27,341 nucleotides of DNA from RGIG8785 sp045655245 (GCA_045655245.1 JAZOOX010000051.1:1-27341), one strand, 5' to 3'. Shown: positions 5,814 through 14,661, numbered from the stretch's first letter. Notes: generated by a model not told the origin, from the sequence alone. Made by a program: numbers and translations.

Positions 5814-7472
5814 ATGAGCAAGTACTACTTAAAACCCAAACTGTTCTCGGTACTCAAAACCTATAACCGCGCCCAGCTTTTAAAGGACGTGGTGGCAGGT
5901 ATCGTGGTGGCGATCATCGCCCTGCCCCTGTCCATCGCCCTTGCATTGGCTTCGGGAGTCACTCCCGAGTGCGGTATCTACACCGCCATTGCCGCAGGGT
6001 TCGTCTGCGCCTTTTTGGGCGGCAGCCGCATCCAGATCGCAGGTCCGACCGCCGCTTTTGCCGCCATCGTGGCAGGGGTGGTCGCCACCCAGGGGATGGA
6101 CGGACTCTTTTTGGCAACCGTCATGGCGGGGATTCTGCTCATCCTGATGGGCGTGTTTAAACTGGGCGGGTTGATTAAATTCATCCCCTATACCATCACC
6201 ACAGGCTTTACCGCAGGTATTGCCGTGACCATCCTCATCGGTCAGCTGAAGGACTTCTTCGGCCTGACCTATGCTGCGGGGGTCAAACCCATCGAGACCA
6301 TGGAAAAAATCGCCGCCAACATCGAGTTTTCCTCTACCTTCAGTTGGCAGGCGTTGGTGGTAGGACTGGTCTGCCTTGCCATCCTGATCTTCTATCCCAA
6401 GGTGGAAAAACGGGTCCCGCCCTCCCTGATTGCAGTGGTGGCAGGGGTGCTGATGGTCAAGTTCATCCCCGGTATGGATGCAGGGGTCTACACCATCGGC
6501 GACCTGTATACCGTGCCCCAAGGGTTGCCCCACGTGGACTTTTCGGGCTTTGATTTCAGCTTTGCCAAAATCACCGCCGTATTCCCCGATGCGGTGACCA
6601 TCGCCATCCTGGCGGCCATCAAGTCCCTGCTCTCCTGCGTGGTTGCCGATAGCATGGTAAACTCCAGACACAACCCCAACGCCGAACTGGTGGCACAGGG
6701 GGCGGGGAACATCGCTTCGGTATCCTTTGGCGGCATCCCCGCCACAGGCGCCATCGCCCGTACCGCCGCCAATGCGAAAAACGGCGGCCGTACCCCCGTT
6801 GCGGGAATGGTCCACGCCCTGGTCCTTTTGCTGGTTCTGCTCTTTTTAATGCCCTACGCCGAATGGATCCCCATGCCCACCATTGCCGCCATCCTCTTTA
6901 TGGTCGCTTATAATATGAGCGAGTGGAAGCGGTTCGTCTCGGTCTGCAAACACGCCCCCGTCAGCGATACCCTGGTGATGGTGGTCACCTTTGCCCTGAC
7001 CGTTATCTTTGACCTGGTGGTTGCCATCGAAGTAGGGATGATTTTAGCGGCAATGCTCTTCTTAAAGCGTATGAGCGAGGAGACCCAGGTGGTGGGTTGG
7101 AAATACCCCGAGGACGAAAACGACGCCGACAGCTTAGACCTGAAGATCGTGCCGAAAAACGTCCGTGTGTACGAGGTTACCGGTCCCATGTTCTTCGGCG
7201 CCGCCGACAAGATTCTGGACATCCGCCTAAAGGACTTTACCCATTGTCTGGTCCTGCGGATGCGGGGTGTCCCCGCCTTGGACGCCACCGCCATGAACGC
7301 CCTGGAACAGCTTCGCAAAAAGTGCGAAGAACGCGGCGTTGCCCTGGTGCTGTCCCACGTCAACCCCCAACCCCTGGAGGTCATGAAAAAGTCGGGCTTT
7401 TACGAAAAAGTGGGCGCCGAACACTTCTGCCCCCACATCGACGAAGCCCTGTCTTTCGCTTCCCGATTCTGA
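5814..7472 (+). CDS. SulP-family inorganic anion transporter with STAS domain
   Basis: The 552-aa membrane protein has about 10-14 hydrophobic segments. They start with a conserved DVVAGIVVAIIALPLSIALA block and the SulP signature region SGVTPECGIYTAIAAG...GGSRIQIAGPTAAF. Residues from about 440 form a STAS domain (RVYEVTGPMFFGAADK; LRMRGVPALDATAMNALE). Family members carry sulfate, bicarbonate or other anions, and the substrate here is not predictable. ATG 5814 is preferred over an earlier in-frame GTG at 5805 because GAGGTG (5802-5807) is 6 nt upstream. It has its own promoter and terminator and no sulfate-assimilation genes nearby, so a bicarbonate or general anion role is equally possible. 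Confidence 0.88.
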   Translation: MSKYYLKPKLFSVLKTYNRAQLLKDVVAGIVVAIIALPLSIALALASGVTPECGIYTAIAAGFVCAFLGGSRIQIAGPTAAFAAIVAGVVATQGMDGLFLATVMAGILLILMGVFKLGGLIKFIPYTITTGFTAGIAVTILIGQLKDFFGLTYAAGVKPIETMEKIAANIEFSSTFSWQALVVGLVCLAILIFYPKVEKRVPPSLIAVVAGVLMVKFIPGMDAGVYTIGDLYTVPQGLPHVDFSGFDFSFAKITAVFPDAVTIAILAAIKSLLSCVVADSMVNSRHNPNAELVAQGAGNIASVSFGGIPATGAIARTAANAKNGGRTPVAGMVHALVLLLVLLFLMPYAEWIPMPTIAAILFMVAYNMSEWKRFVSVCKHAPVSDTLVMVVTFALTVIFDLVVAIEVGMILAAMLFLKRMSEETQVVGWKYPEDENDADSLDLKIVPKNVRVYEVTGPMFFGAADKILDIRLKDFTHCLVLRMRGVPALDATAMNALEQLRKKCEERGVALVLSHVNPQPLEVMKKSGFYEKVGAEHFCPHIDEALSFASRF

Positions 7473-7474
7473 GT

Positions 7475-7503
7475 AAAAAGACCCTGTTAAGGGTCTTTTT
7501 TTA
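7475..7503 (+). terminator. Terminator after the SulP gene
   Basis: AAGACCC (7478-7484) pairs with GGGTCTT (7491-7497) around TGTTAA, with further A/T pairing and a T tract. It starts directly behind the TGA at 7470-7472. Confidence 0.9.
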
Positions 7504-7575
7504 CGGGGTCCCCTCGGAAACCGCCTGTACCACTCCGAGAAATACCCTGTTTTTTCCTAAAACCCCCATATTTCC

Positions 7576-7604
7576 TTGACGATTCTTCTTTATTATGGTA
7601 TAAT
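7576..7604 (+). promoter_or_regulatory. Upstream promoter P1 of the arg operon
   Basis: TTGACG (7576-7581), a 17-bp spacer and TATAAT (7599-7604). Transcripts from here would carry a leader of roughly 220 nt before argG. Confidence 0.75.
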
Positions 7605-7692
7605 ATAGGGCGGTTTTGAAAGGGAATCGGCGTTTTCCCGACGGGTTTCGTCTTCCCCGACCCCTTTTTGGATTGAATGACACCATGAATAT

Positions 7693-7730
7693 AACGAATA
7701 AAAATACAGCATTACTGAATATTTGAATAA
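7693..7730. promoter_or_regulatory. Putative ArgR (AhrC) operator sequences
   Basis: Positions 7693-7710 contain GAATAAAAAT followed by ACA, close to the Bacillus ARG box (CATGAATAAAAATKCAAK). A second box-like sequence, TGAATATTTGAAT, lies at 7716-7728. A third half-site, TATTTATTCAC, is at 7811-7821, between P2 and the start codon. Arginine-dependent repression of the operon by ArgR is what is known for related Bacillota; binding here is inferred. Confidence 0.45.
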
Positions 7731-7754
7731 TGGAAAGTTTTTTAAAAATAGGGC

Positions 7755-7783
7755 TTGACAAGGCTTTGGACGAGTTGTATAAT
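7755..7783 (+). promoter_or_regulatory. Proximal promoter P2 of the arg operon
   Basis: TTGACA (7755-7760), a 17-bp spacer and TATAAT (7778-7783) match consensus perfectly. P2 begins 25 nt after the ArgR-box-like stretch and lies 49 nt before the argG ATG. Confidence 0.92.
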
Positions 7784-7832
7784 GAGTGCATACTCAACGA
7801 AAATTAAGGATATTTATTCACGGAGGTTTGCT

Positions 7833-9047
7833 ATGAACAAGGAATCAATTAAAAAAGTTGTACTGGCTTATTCGGGCGGTTTGGATACGTCCATCATCAT
7901 CCCGTGGCTGAAAGAAAACTACAACAACTGCGAAGTCATCGCCGTTGCAGGGAACGTAGGCCAGGCGGACGAGCTGGACGGTCTGGAAGAAAAGGCGTTA
8001 AAGACCGGTGCTTCCAAACTGTATGTGTTGGACCTGACCGACGAGTACGTGGACGATTACATCATCCCCACCATGAAGGCGGGGGCTGTTTACGAAGAGT
8101 ACCTCTTGGGTACCAGCCATGCACGTCCCTGTATCGCCAAGGGTTTGGTAGAAGTTGCGCTGAAGGAAGGCGCCGACGCCATTGCCCACGGTTGCACCGG
8201 CAAGGGGAACGACCAGGTTCGTTCCGAACTGGCGGTCAAGCACTTTGCTCCCAATATGCCCATCATCGCGCCCTGGCGTGAATGGGATATCAAGTCCCGT
8301 GAAGAGGAGATCGAGTACGCCGAGGCGCACAACATCCCCTTAAAGATCAATCGTGAAACCAACTACTCCAAGGACAAAAACCTGTGGCATCTGTCCCACG
8401 AGGGAATGGACCTGGAGGACACGGGGAACGAGCCTCAGTACGAAAAAGAAGGCTTCCTGGAAATGGGCGTTTCTCCCATGATGGCACCCGATGCGCCCAC
8501 TTACATCACCCTGGACTTCGAGCAGGGGATTCCCGTTGCTTTAAACGACCAAAAGATGTCCGCCAAGGAGATCATTTTAGCCCTGAATCAGATCGGCGGT
8601 GCCAACGGCATCGGCATCATCGACATCGTGGAAAACCGTCTGGTAGGGATGAAATGCCGTGGCGTGTACGAGACCCCCGGCGGTACCATCCTGTACAAAG
8701 CTCACAGCGTACTGGAGTCCCTCTGCCTGGATAAACTCACCCTCCACGAAAAACAAAAACTGTCCATCACCTTTGCCGAGTTGGTCTACAACGGCCAGTG
8801 GTTCACCCCCCTGCGTGAAGCGTTAAGCGCTTTCGTTGACAAGACCCAGGAAAAGGTTACCGGTAAAGTCCGCTTAAAGCTCTACAAAGGCAATATGATC
8901 AACGCCGGCGTTTGGAGTCCCTATTCCCTCTACAGCGAAGAAATCGCCACCTTCGGCGAAAGCGACTACGACCAGACCGACGCCAACGGCTTTATCAACC
9001 TGTTTGGTTTGCCCATTCAGGTTCAGGCAATGGTTGACGGCAAATAA
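7833..9047 (+). CDS. argG: Argininosuccinate synthase
   Basis: The 404-aa enzyme joins citrulline and aspartate with ATP to form argininosuccinate. The N-type PP-loop for ATP is VVLAYSGGLDTS (residues about 9-20). Family blocks such as GTSHARPCIAK, AHGCTGKGNDQVR, APWREW and RETNYSKDKNLWHLSHEG are intact, and the length is normal. ATG 7833 has CGGAGG 6 nt upstream; an earlier ATG in frame at 7755 would coincide with the P2 promoter. It is the first gene of argGHCJBDF. TAA is followed directly by a second TAA. Confidence 0.97.
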   Translation: MNKESIKKVVLAYSGGLDTSIIIPWLKENYNNCEVIAVAGNVGQADELDGLEEKALKTGASKLYVLDLTDEYVDDYIIPTMKAGAVYEEYLLGTSHARPCIAKGLVEVALKEGADAIAHGCTGKGNDQVRSELAVKHFAPNMPIIAPWREWDIKSREEEIEYAEAHNIPLKINRETNYSKDKNLWHLSHEGMDLEDTGNEPQYEKEGFLEMGVSPMMAPDAPTYITLDFEQGIPVALNDQKMSAKEIILALNQIGGANGIGIIDIVENRLVGMKCRGVYETPGGTILYKAHSVLESLCLDKLTLHEKQKLSITFAELVYNGQWFTPLREALSAFVDKTQEKVTGKVRLKLYKGNMINAGVWSPYSLYSEEIATFGESDYDQTDANGFINLFGLPIQVQAMVDGK

Positions 9048-9058
9048 TAAGGGAACTC

Positions 9059-9078
9059 GTCCTGCATCACTGCAGGAC
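9059..9078 (+). promoter_or_regulatory. Intercistronic hairpin between argG and argH
   Basis: GTCCTGCA (9059-9066) pairs perfectly with TGCAGGAC (9071-9078) around TCAC. Only a short ATTTT follows, so full termination is unlikely. It may stabilise the argG mRNA end or cause partial attenuation. Confidence 0.55.
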
Positions 9079-9104
9079 ATTTTCCGTCATTAGGAGAGAA
9101 CACT

Positions 9105-10484
9105 ATGGCAAAAATGTGGGCCGGACGCACTTCCGGCAATACCTCGCAAATCGCCGACGATTTCAACTCGTCCATCCGATTTGACCATAAAATGTACCGC
9201 CAGGACATCCGCGGTTCGATGGCGCACGCGGCAATGCTGGGCGCCAAGGGCATCATCACCCCGTCCGAAGCCGAAACCCTTATCGACGGGCTGTCCGCCA
9301 TCCTCGCCGATCTGGAATCGGGAGCGTTGGAATTTGACTGGACCTGCGAAGACATCCATATGTTTATCGAGCAGGAACTGACCGCCCGATTGGGGGATGT
9401 GGGCAAAAAGCTCCATACCGCCCGTAGCCGTAACGACCAGGTGGCGCTGGACATCCGTATGTACCTGCGGGACGAAACAGAGGAGATCTCCGCCCTGGTG
9501 GGGGACGTCATCACCGCCCTGACCTGTCAGGCCGAGGAAAACCAATCGGTCATTATGCCGGGGTATACCCACCTCCAGCGTGCCCAACCCATTACCTTCG
9601 GACACCACCTGATGGCATACGCCATGATGTTGCTCCGTGACCTGGACCGCCTGACCGACTGTGCCGCGCGGATGAACTTTTCGCCCATCGGCTGCTGTGC
9701 CCTGGCAGGCACCACCTACGCCACCGACCGCCGCATGGAAGCCGAAGCGCTGGACTTTGACGGCATCGTGTTAAACAGCCTGGACGGCGTTTCTGACCGG
9801 GACTTCTGCCTGGAGCTGATGAGCGCCCTCTCAATTTTAATGATGCACCTTTCCCGCCTGTCCGAAGAACTGATCCTTTGGTCCAGCTGGGAGTTTAAGT
9901 TCGTTACCTTAGACGACGCCTACACCACCGGCTCGTCCATTATGCCCCAAAAGAAAAACCCTGACATGGCGGAACTCATCCGTGGCAAAACCGGCCGTGT
10001 CTATGGGGATCTGATGGCGCTGTTGACCACCCTAAAGGGTCTGCCCCTTGCCTATAACAAGGATATGCAAGAGGACAAGGAAAGCGTTTTCGACGCCGTG
10101 GAAAGGGTGAAGATGTGCCTGAAAGCCGCCGCCCCCATGCTGGCGACCATGAAAGCGAACCCCGAACAGATGAAAGCCGCCGCTCAGGGCGGGTTCATCA
10201 ACGCCACCGACCTTGCCGACTACCTGGTAAAGAAGGGCCTGCCCTTCCGAAGCGCCTATAAAATTTCGGGTCAGATTGTGGCAAAGTGCATTGCCGAGCA
10301 TCAGGTGCTGGACACCCTGCCCCTGTCTGTCTACCGTGAATTTTCGCCCCTGTTCGACGCCGACCTGTACGACGAGATCTCCTTAGAGACCTGCGTGGCA
10401 AAACGCATCTCCGAAGGCGGTACGTCTCCCCAATCGGTTGCCGCACAGATCGCCTATGTGAAAGGGGTTTTAAACATTGACTAA
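9105..10484 (+). CDS. argH: Argininosuccinate lyase
   Basis: The 459-aa cytoplasmic enzyme splits argininosuccinate into arginine and fumarate. It belongs to the fumarase/aspartase superfamily, whose signature is visible as GSSIMPQKKNPD. Other conserved blocks are KMWAGRTSG at the N terminus, HTARSRNDQVALD and MPGYTHLQRAQP. The length is normal. TAGGAGAG provides the ribosome site about 8 nt before the ATG. The end of the gene overlaps the argC start by 8 nt. Confidence 0.97.
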   Translation: MAKMWAGRTSGNTSQIADDFNSSIRFDHKMYRQDIRGSMAHAAMLGAKGIITPSEAETLIDGLSAILADLESGALEFDWTCEDIHMFIEQELTARLGDVGKKLHTARSRNDQVALDIRMYLRDETEEISALVGDVITALTCQAEENQSVIMPGYTHLQRAQPITFGHHLMAYAMMLLRDLDRLTDCAARMNFSPIGCCALAGTTYATDRRMEAEALDFDGIVLNSLDGVSDRDFCLELMSALSILMMHLSRLSEELILWSSWEFKFVTLDDAYTTGSSIMPQKKNPDMAELIRGKTGRVYGDLMALLTTLKGLPLAYNKDMQEDKESVFDAVERVKMCLKAAAPMLATMKANPEQMKAAAQGGFINATDLADYLVKKGLPFRSAYKISGQIVAKCIAEHQVLDTLPLSVYREFSPLFDADLYDEISLETCVAKRISEGGTSPQSVAAQIAYVKGVLNID

Positions 10485-11400
10485 AATCTTCGTTGACGGC
10501 AGTGCAGGCACCACAGGCCTTCGCATTTTCGAACGGTTGGAGGGACGGAAAGAACTGGAAATCATCCGCCTTTCCGAAGCCCTTCGCAAAGACCCCGCCG
10601 CCCGTGCCGATGCCATCTGCCGTGCCGATATCGCATTCTTGTGCCTTCCCGATGCCGCCGCCGTTGAATCGGTGGCACTGGCAGGAGAGAGTGCCGTCCG
10701 TATCATCGATACCTCTACCGCCCACCGCACCAACCCCGCCTGGGCGTACGGCTTCCCTGAACTGTCTGGGAAGCGTAAACAGATCCAAAACGCCCGCCGT
10801 GTTGCCAACCCGGGTTGCCACGCCAGCGGCTTTATCGCACTGGTTGCCCCCTTGGTTGAAAACGGTTTGCTTTCCCCCGATACACGCCTGACCTGCTTCT
10901 CCCTCACCGGCTATACCGGCGGCGGAAAGGGCATGATCGCAGGCTACGAGGGCGAGGAGCGGGACCCCCTGTGGAAAGCCCCCCGCCAGTACGCACTGGG
11001 TCAGGAACACAAACACCTAAAGGAAATGCAGCAGCTCTGCGGCCTTACCGCCGCCCCTGTATTCTGCCCCGTGGTTGCCGACTTCCCCTGCGGGATGGAG
11101 GTCACCGTGCCCCTCTTTGGGGAATGGGTCCAGGGCGGTATCGACGCGGTACGCGACTGCCTGAAAACCTACTATCAAGGCGGCTTGGTCCGCTATACCG
11201 AAACCGCCGACGAAAGCGGATTTTTGTCCGCTTCCGCCTTTGCAGGCCGTGACGATATGCAGGTCACCGTCTGCGGCAACCCCCACCGCATGACCCTGAT
11301 TGCCCGCTTTGACAACCTGGGCAAGGGCGCATCGGGAGCGGCGGTGCAAAACATGAACATTCTGCTGGGCGTGGACGAATCCACCGGTCTTAGCATTTAA
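10477..11400 (+). CDS. argC: N-acetyl-gamma-glutamyl-phosphate reductase, short type-2 form
   Basis: The 307-aa NADPH-dependent reductase makes N-acetylglutamate semialdehyde. The Rossmann start GSAGTTGLRIFERL, catalytic Cys114 in ANPGCHASG and the block SLTGYTGGGKGMI are present. Its length and these motifs match the uncommon type-2 ArgC (about 310 aa), not the roughly 340-aa form of Bacillus. The start is TTG at 10477, overlapping argH by 8 nt with AAAGGGG just upstream. No ATG is available near it, so translation is probably coupled to argH. Confidence 0.93.
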   Translation: MTKIFVDGSAGTTGLRIFERLEGRKELEIIRLSEALRKDPAARADAICRADIAFLCLPDAAAVESVALAGESAVRIIDTSTAHRTNPAWAYGFPELSGKRKQIQNARRVANPGCHASGFIALVAPLVENGLLSPDTRLTCFSLTGYTGGGKGMIAGYEGEERDPLWKAPRQYALGQEHKHLKEMQQLCGLTAAPVFCPVVADFPCGMEVTVPLFGEWVQGGIDAVRDCLKTYYQGGLVRYTETADESGFLSASAFAGRDDMQVTVCGNPHRMTLIARFDNLGKGASGAAVQNMNILLGVDESTGLSI

Positions 11401-11412
11401 AGGAGAAAACCA

Positions 11413-12627
11413 ATGAACTGTATCAAAGGCGGCGTATGCGCCGCACAAGGATTCCGCGCCAACGGCCTGTACTGCGGCATCCGCAAAAACCCCAACAAAA
11501 AAGACCTGGCGCTGATTGTCAGCGACCTTCCTGCTTCTGCCGCCGCCGTTTATACCCAAAACCTGGTCAAGGGCGCGCCCTTGCTGGTGACACAAAAACA
11601 CATCGAGAACGGCGTAGCACAGGCAATCATCTGCAACAGCGGCAACGCCAACACCTGCAACGCCAACGGCATCGAAATCGCCGAAGAAATGAGCGAACTG
11701 GTGGCAAAATCCATCGGCATTTCGGCATCCGATGTGGTGGTCGCTTCCACCGGGGTCATCGGTCAGCCGCTGTCCATCACCCCCATTGCCAACGCCATGT
11801 CCGACCTGGCATCGGGCTTAAGCACCGATAAGGGTGCCGCCGCCGCCGAAGCCATTATGACCACCGACACCAAAATGAAAGAGGTTGCCGTGGAGTTCAC
11901 CCTGGGCGGAAAAACCTGCCGTCTGGGCGGTACCGCCAAGGGAAGCGGGATGATCCATCCCAATATGGCGACCATGCTGGTCTTTCTGACCACCGACGCC
12001 ACCATCGCCCCCCAAATGCTGAAAAAAGCCCTTCAGGGCGACATTGCCGACACCTTTAATATGCTCAGTATCGACGGCGACACCTCCACCAACGATATGG
12101 TCACCGTCCTGGCAAACGGCATGGCAGGCAACCCCGAAATCACCGAGGAAAACGCCGACTTTGCCGTCTTTATGAAAGCGCTGAACACCGTTACCGTCCA
12201 ACTCTGTCGCATGATGGGGGGGGACGGGGAGGGGGCGACCAAGCTCCTGGAATGTGTGGTCAGCGGCGCTGACGACCTTGGAAAAGCCAAAACTGTGGCA
12301 AAGAGCGTCATCTGCTCCTCCCTCTTAAAATCCGCCATGTTCGGCGCCGACGCCAACTGGGGCCGTGTCCTGTGTGCCATCGGCTACTCGGGCGCAGACG
12401 TGGACATCACTAAGATCGGTGTCTCCTTCTACTCCCGAAAGGGCGAGATCGTGGTCTGTGAACAGGGGGCAGGGGTGCCCTTCTCCGAAGAAAAGGCGAA
12501 GGAAATCCTTTTAGAGGACGAGATCGAGATCCGCGTGACCCTGGGAGACGGCGCTTACGGCGCAACCGCTTGGGGCTGCGACCTGACCTACGACTACGTT
12601 AAAATCAACGGCGACTATCGAACCTGA
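11413..12627 (+). CDS. argJ: Ornithine/glutamate N-acetyltransferase
   Basis: The 404-aa enzyme transfers acetyl from N-acetylornithine to glutamate and so recycles the acetyl group; some versions also use acetyl-CoA. The self-cleavage motif is intact: KGSGMIHPNMATML, with nucleophile Thr187 that becomes the N terminus of the beta chain. Neighbouring motifs (CNSGNANTCN; STGVIGQPL; LSIDGDTSTNDM) are conserved. AAAGGAG precedes the ATG. With no argA or argE visible, the cyclic pathway is implied. Whether it is bifunctional cannot be decided by eye. Confidence 0.95.
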   Translation: MNCIKGGVCAAQGFRANGLYCGIRKNPNKKDLALIVSDLPASAAAVYTQNLVKGAPLLVTQKHIENGVAQAIICNSGNANTCNANGIEIAEEMSELVAKSIGISASDVVVASTGVIGQPLSITPIANAMSDLASGLSTDKGAAAAEAIMTTDTKMKEVAVEFTLGGKTCRLGGTAKGSGMIHPNMATMLVFLTTDATIAPQMLKKALQGDIADTFNMLSIDGDTSTNDMVTVLANGMAGNPEITEENADFAVFMKALNTVTVQLCRMMGGDGEGATKLLECVVSGADDLGKAKTVAKSVICSSLLKSAMFGADANWGRVLCAIGYSGADVDITKIGVSFYSRKGEIVVCEQGAGVPFSEEKAKEILLEDEIEIRVTLGDGAYGATAWGCDLTYDYVKINGDYRT

Positions 12628-12637
12628 GGTGATTAAA

Positions 12638-13504
12638 ATGAACCAATTTTCCAATGCTGAACGGGCAGAGGTGCTGACTCAGGCACTGCCCTATATCCAA
12701 CAATACAACGGCAAAATCGTCGTCATTAAGTACGGCGGCAACGCCATGATCAACGACCAGCTGAAAGAACAGGTCATGGAGGATATCGTCCTGCTTCATT
12801 TGGTAGGCGTTAAGGTGGTCCTGGTCCACGGCGGCGGTCCCGAAATCAGCGAGCTGATGGACAAACTGGGCAAAAAAGCCCAATTCGTGGACGGACTCCG
12901 TGTCACCGATAAAGAGACGGTGGACATCGTGCAAATGGTCCTGGCAGGCCGTGTCAACAAATCCCTGGTCAACCTGATCGAGTCCAAGGGCGGCCGCTCT
13001 ATGGGCATTTCGGGCATCGACGGTCGCCTGATCGAAGCACGGATGAAGGACGGGCGCCTGGGCTATGTGGGCGCCATCACCCGTGTCAACATCAAACCCG
13101 TTACCGACCTTTTGGAAAAAGGCTACATCCCCGTAGTCTCTACCGTGGGCTGTGACAAGGATGGCAATACCTATAACATCAACGGCGACACCGCCGCCGC
13201 ACATATCGCAGGCGCGCTGAACGCCGAGCGTCTGATCATGATGACCGACATCGCAGGGGTGCTTCGGGATTGCAACGACCCCGACTCACTGATTCCCGAA
13301 CTCACCGTTTCCGACTGTTATAAACTCCGTGATCAGGGCATCATATCGGGAGGGATGATCCCGAAAATCGACTGCTGTATCGAAGCCATCCGCCGCGGCG
13401 TCCAAAACGTCATCATCATGGACGGGCGGATTCCTCACTCCATTTTAATGGAAATCCTCACCGACGAAGGTGCGGGTACCATGGTCATGGGGGAGAAAAA
13501 ATGA
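12638..13504 (+). CDS. argB: Acetylglutamate kinase
   Basis: The 288-aa amino-acid kinase phosphorylates N-acetylglutamate. Visible motifs are VVIKYGGNAM for phosphate binding, VLVHGGGPEIS for the substrate glycine loop, and NINGDTAAAHIAGAL and MTDIAGVL further on. It is often the arginine-feedback point of the pathway. ATG 12638 is favoured over GTG 12629 because the strong AGGTGA site (12627-12632) is 5 nt upstream of it and overlaps the alternative. The stop overlaps the argD start in an ATGA junction. Confidence 0.95.
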   Translation: MNQFSNAERAEVLTQALPYIQQYNGKIVVIKYGGNAMINDQLKEQVMEDIVLLHLVGVKVVLVHGGGPEISELMDKLGKKAQFVDGLRVTDKETVDIVQMVLAGRVNKSLVNLIESKGGRSMGISGIDGRLIEARMKDGRLGYVGAITRVNIKPVTDLLEKGYIPVVSTVGCDKDGNTYNINGDTAAAHIAGALNAERLIMMTDIAGVLRDCNDPDSLIPELTVSDCYKLRDQGIISGGMIPKIDCCIEAIRRGVQNVIIMDGRIPHSILMEILTDEGAGTMVMGEKK

Positions 13505-14661
13505 GTATGCTGCAAGAAAAAGACACTACCTACGTTGCCAATACCTACCGCCGTTTCCCTGTGGAAATCGTGTCGGGCAAAGGCTCGATTGCCTACGGCC
13601 CCAACGGCGAGGAGTATATTGATATGGGCTCGGGCATCGGCGTTACTGCCTTCGGTCTTTCCGACCCCCAATGGGTCGCGGCGGTCACCGACCAGTTAAA
13701 CCGTGTCCAGCATATGTCCAACCTGTACTATACCAACCCCTGCGCCGACCTGGCAGAAACCCTGTGCCTGCGCACGGGGATGAAAAAGGTGTTCTTCTCC
13801 AACTCGGGCGCCGAAGCCAACGAGTGCGCCATTAAGGTCGCAAGAAAGTATGCCGCCGAGCATAAAGGCGCCGAGTACACCACCATCATCACCCTGGAAA
13901 ACAGTTTCCACGGCCGCACCCTGACCACCCTTTCCGCAACCGGTCAGGCGGTCTTTCACAAGCTCTTTAACCCCTTGACCCCGGGGTTTGTCCACACCCC
14001 CGCCAACGACCTTGAAGCCCTTGTAAACCTGGCAAAGTCGGAAAAGACCGCCGCCATTATGATCGAGTGCGTCCAGGGCGAAGGCGGCGTCATCCCCTTA
14101 GACGAATCCTTTGTCAGGGGCGTGGCAGACTTCGCCGCAAAAGAGGACATCATCCTGATCATCGACGAGGTACAAACCGGAAACGGCCGCACAGGCGCAC
14201 TTTACGCCTATATGCATTACGGCATTACCCCCGACGTGGTATCCACCGCAAAGGGCATCGGCGGCGGCTTACCCCTGGGCGCCACGCTGTTGTCCGAAAA
14301 GGTCCAGTCGGTCCTGGGCTATAGCGACCACGGCTCCACCTTCGGCGGCAACCCCGTCTGTTGCGCAGGTGCCAAGTCGATCATCGACCGCATCGACGAT
14401 ACCCTCCTTGCCGAAGTACGGGAAAAGAGCGAGTATATCTTCGACTTCTTTGCCGACTGCAAGGGCGTGGAATCGGTTACGGGCAAGGGCCTGATGATCG
14501 GTATTAAAACCGTCAAACCCGCCTCGGAGGTAGTAGGCGAGTGCATCAAACGGGGCGTCCTTTGTCTTACTGCAAAGGACAAGGTGCGTCTGCTCCCTGC
14601 CCTGAATATCCCTATGGAAACCTTAAAAACTGCCCTTGCGGCGATTAAGGAGGCACTGTAA
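13501..14661 (+). CDS. argD: Acetylornithine aminotransferase
   Basis: The 386-aa class-III PLP aminotransferase converts N-acetylglutamate semialdehyde to N-acetylornithine using glutamate. The cofactor lysine is Lys251 in STAKGIGGGLPLGA. Other landmarks are FSNSGAEANECAIK, FHGRTL and IIDEVQTGNGRTG. Length and order are normal. It starts within the argB stop (ATGA) and ends within the argF start (TAATG), so translation along argB-D-F is tightly coupled. Confidence 0.95.
   Translation: MSMLQEKDTTYVANTYRRFPVEIVSGKGSIAYGPNGEEYIDMGSGIGVTAFGLSDPQWVAAVTDQLNRVQHMSNLYYTNPCADLAETLCLRTGMKKVFFSNSGAEANECAIKVARKYAAEHKGAEYTTIITLENSFHGRTLTTLSATGQAVFHKLFNPLTPGFVHTPANDLEALVNLAKSEKTAAIMIECVQGEGGVIPLDESFVRGVADFAAKEDIILIIDEVQTGNGRTGALYAYMHYGITPDVVSTAKGIGGGLPLGATLLSEKVQSVLGYSDHGSTFGGNPVCCAGAKSIIDRIDDTLLAEVREKSEYIFDFFADCKGVESVTGKGLMIGIKTVKPASEVVGECIKRGVLCLTAKDKVRLLPALNIPMETLKTALAAIKEAL

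Larger units (their letters stand above)
7504..7832 (+). promoter_or_regulatory. arg operon control region (non-coding)
   Basis: This gap holds no convincing gene. It contains promoter P1 (7576-7604), a leader with two similar short blocks, CGTTTTCCCGAC (7631-7642) and CGTCTTCCCCGAC (7649-7661), then an A/T-rich stretch with ArgR-box-like sequences (7693-7730). Promoter P2 (7755-7783) and a further half-box-like sequence follow in front of the argG ribosome site CGGAGG (7821-7826). I see no T-box (no TGGNACCGCG-like motif) and no clear leader terminator. Confidence 0.6.

Noticed and set aside
5880..6815. 311-aa minus-strand ORF
   Set aside because: Antisense shadow of the SulP gene, rich in Gly, His and Asp as expected from the reverse of hydrophobic codons.
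7605..7832. T-box leader for the arg operon
   Set aside because: No T-box sequence and no antiterminator/terminator pair could be found; ArgR-type sites fit the region better.
10198..11016. 272-aa minus-strand ORF
   Set aside because: Antisense to argH and argC; Arg/Gly-rich low-complexity tail typical of a shadow frame.
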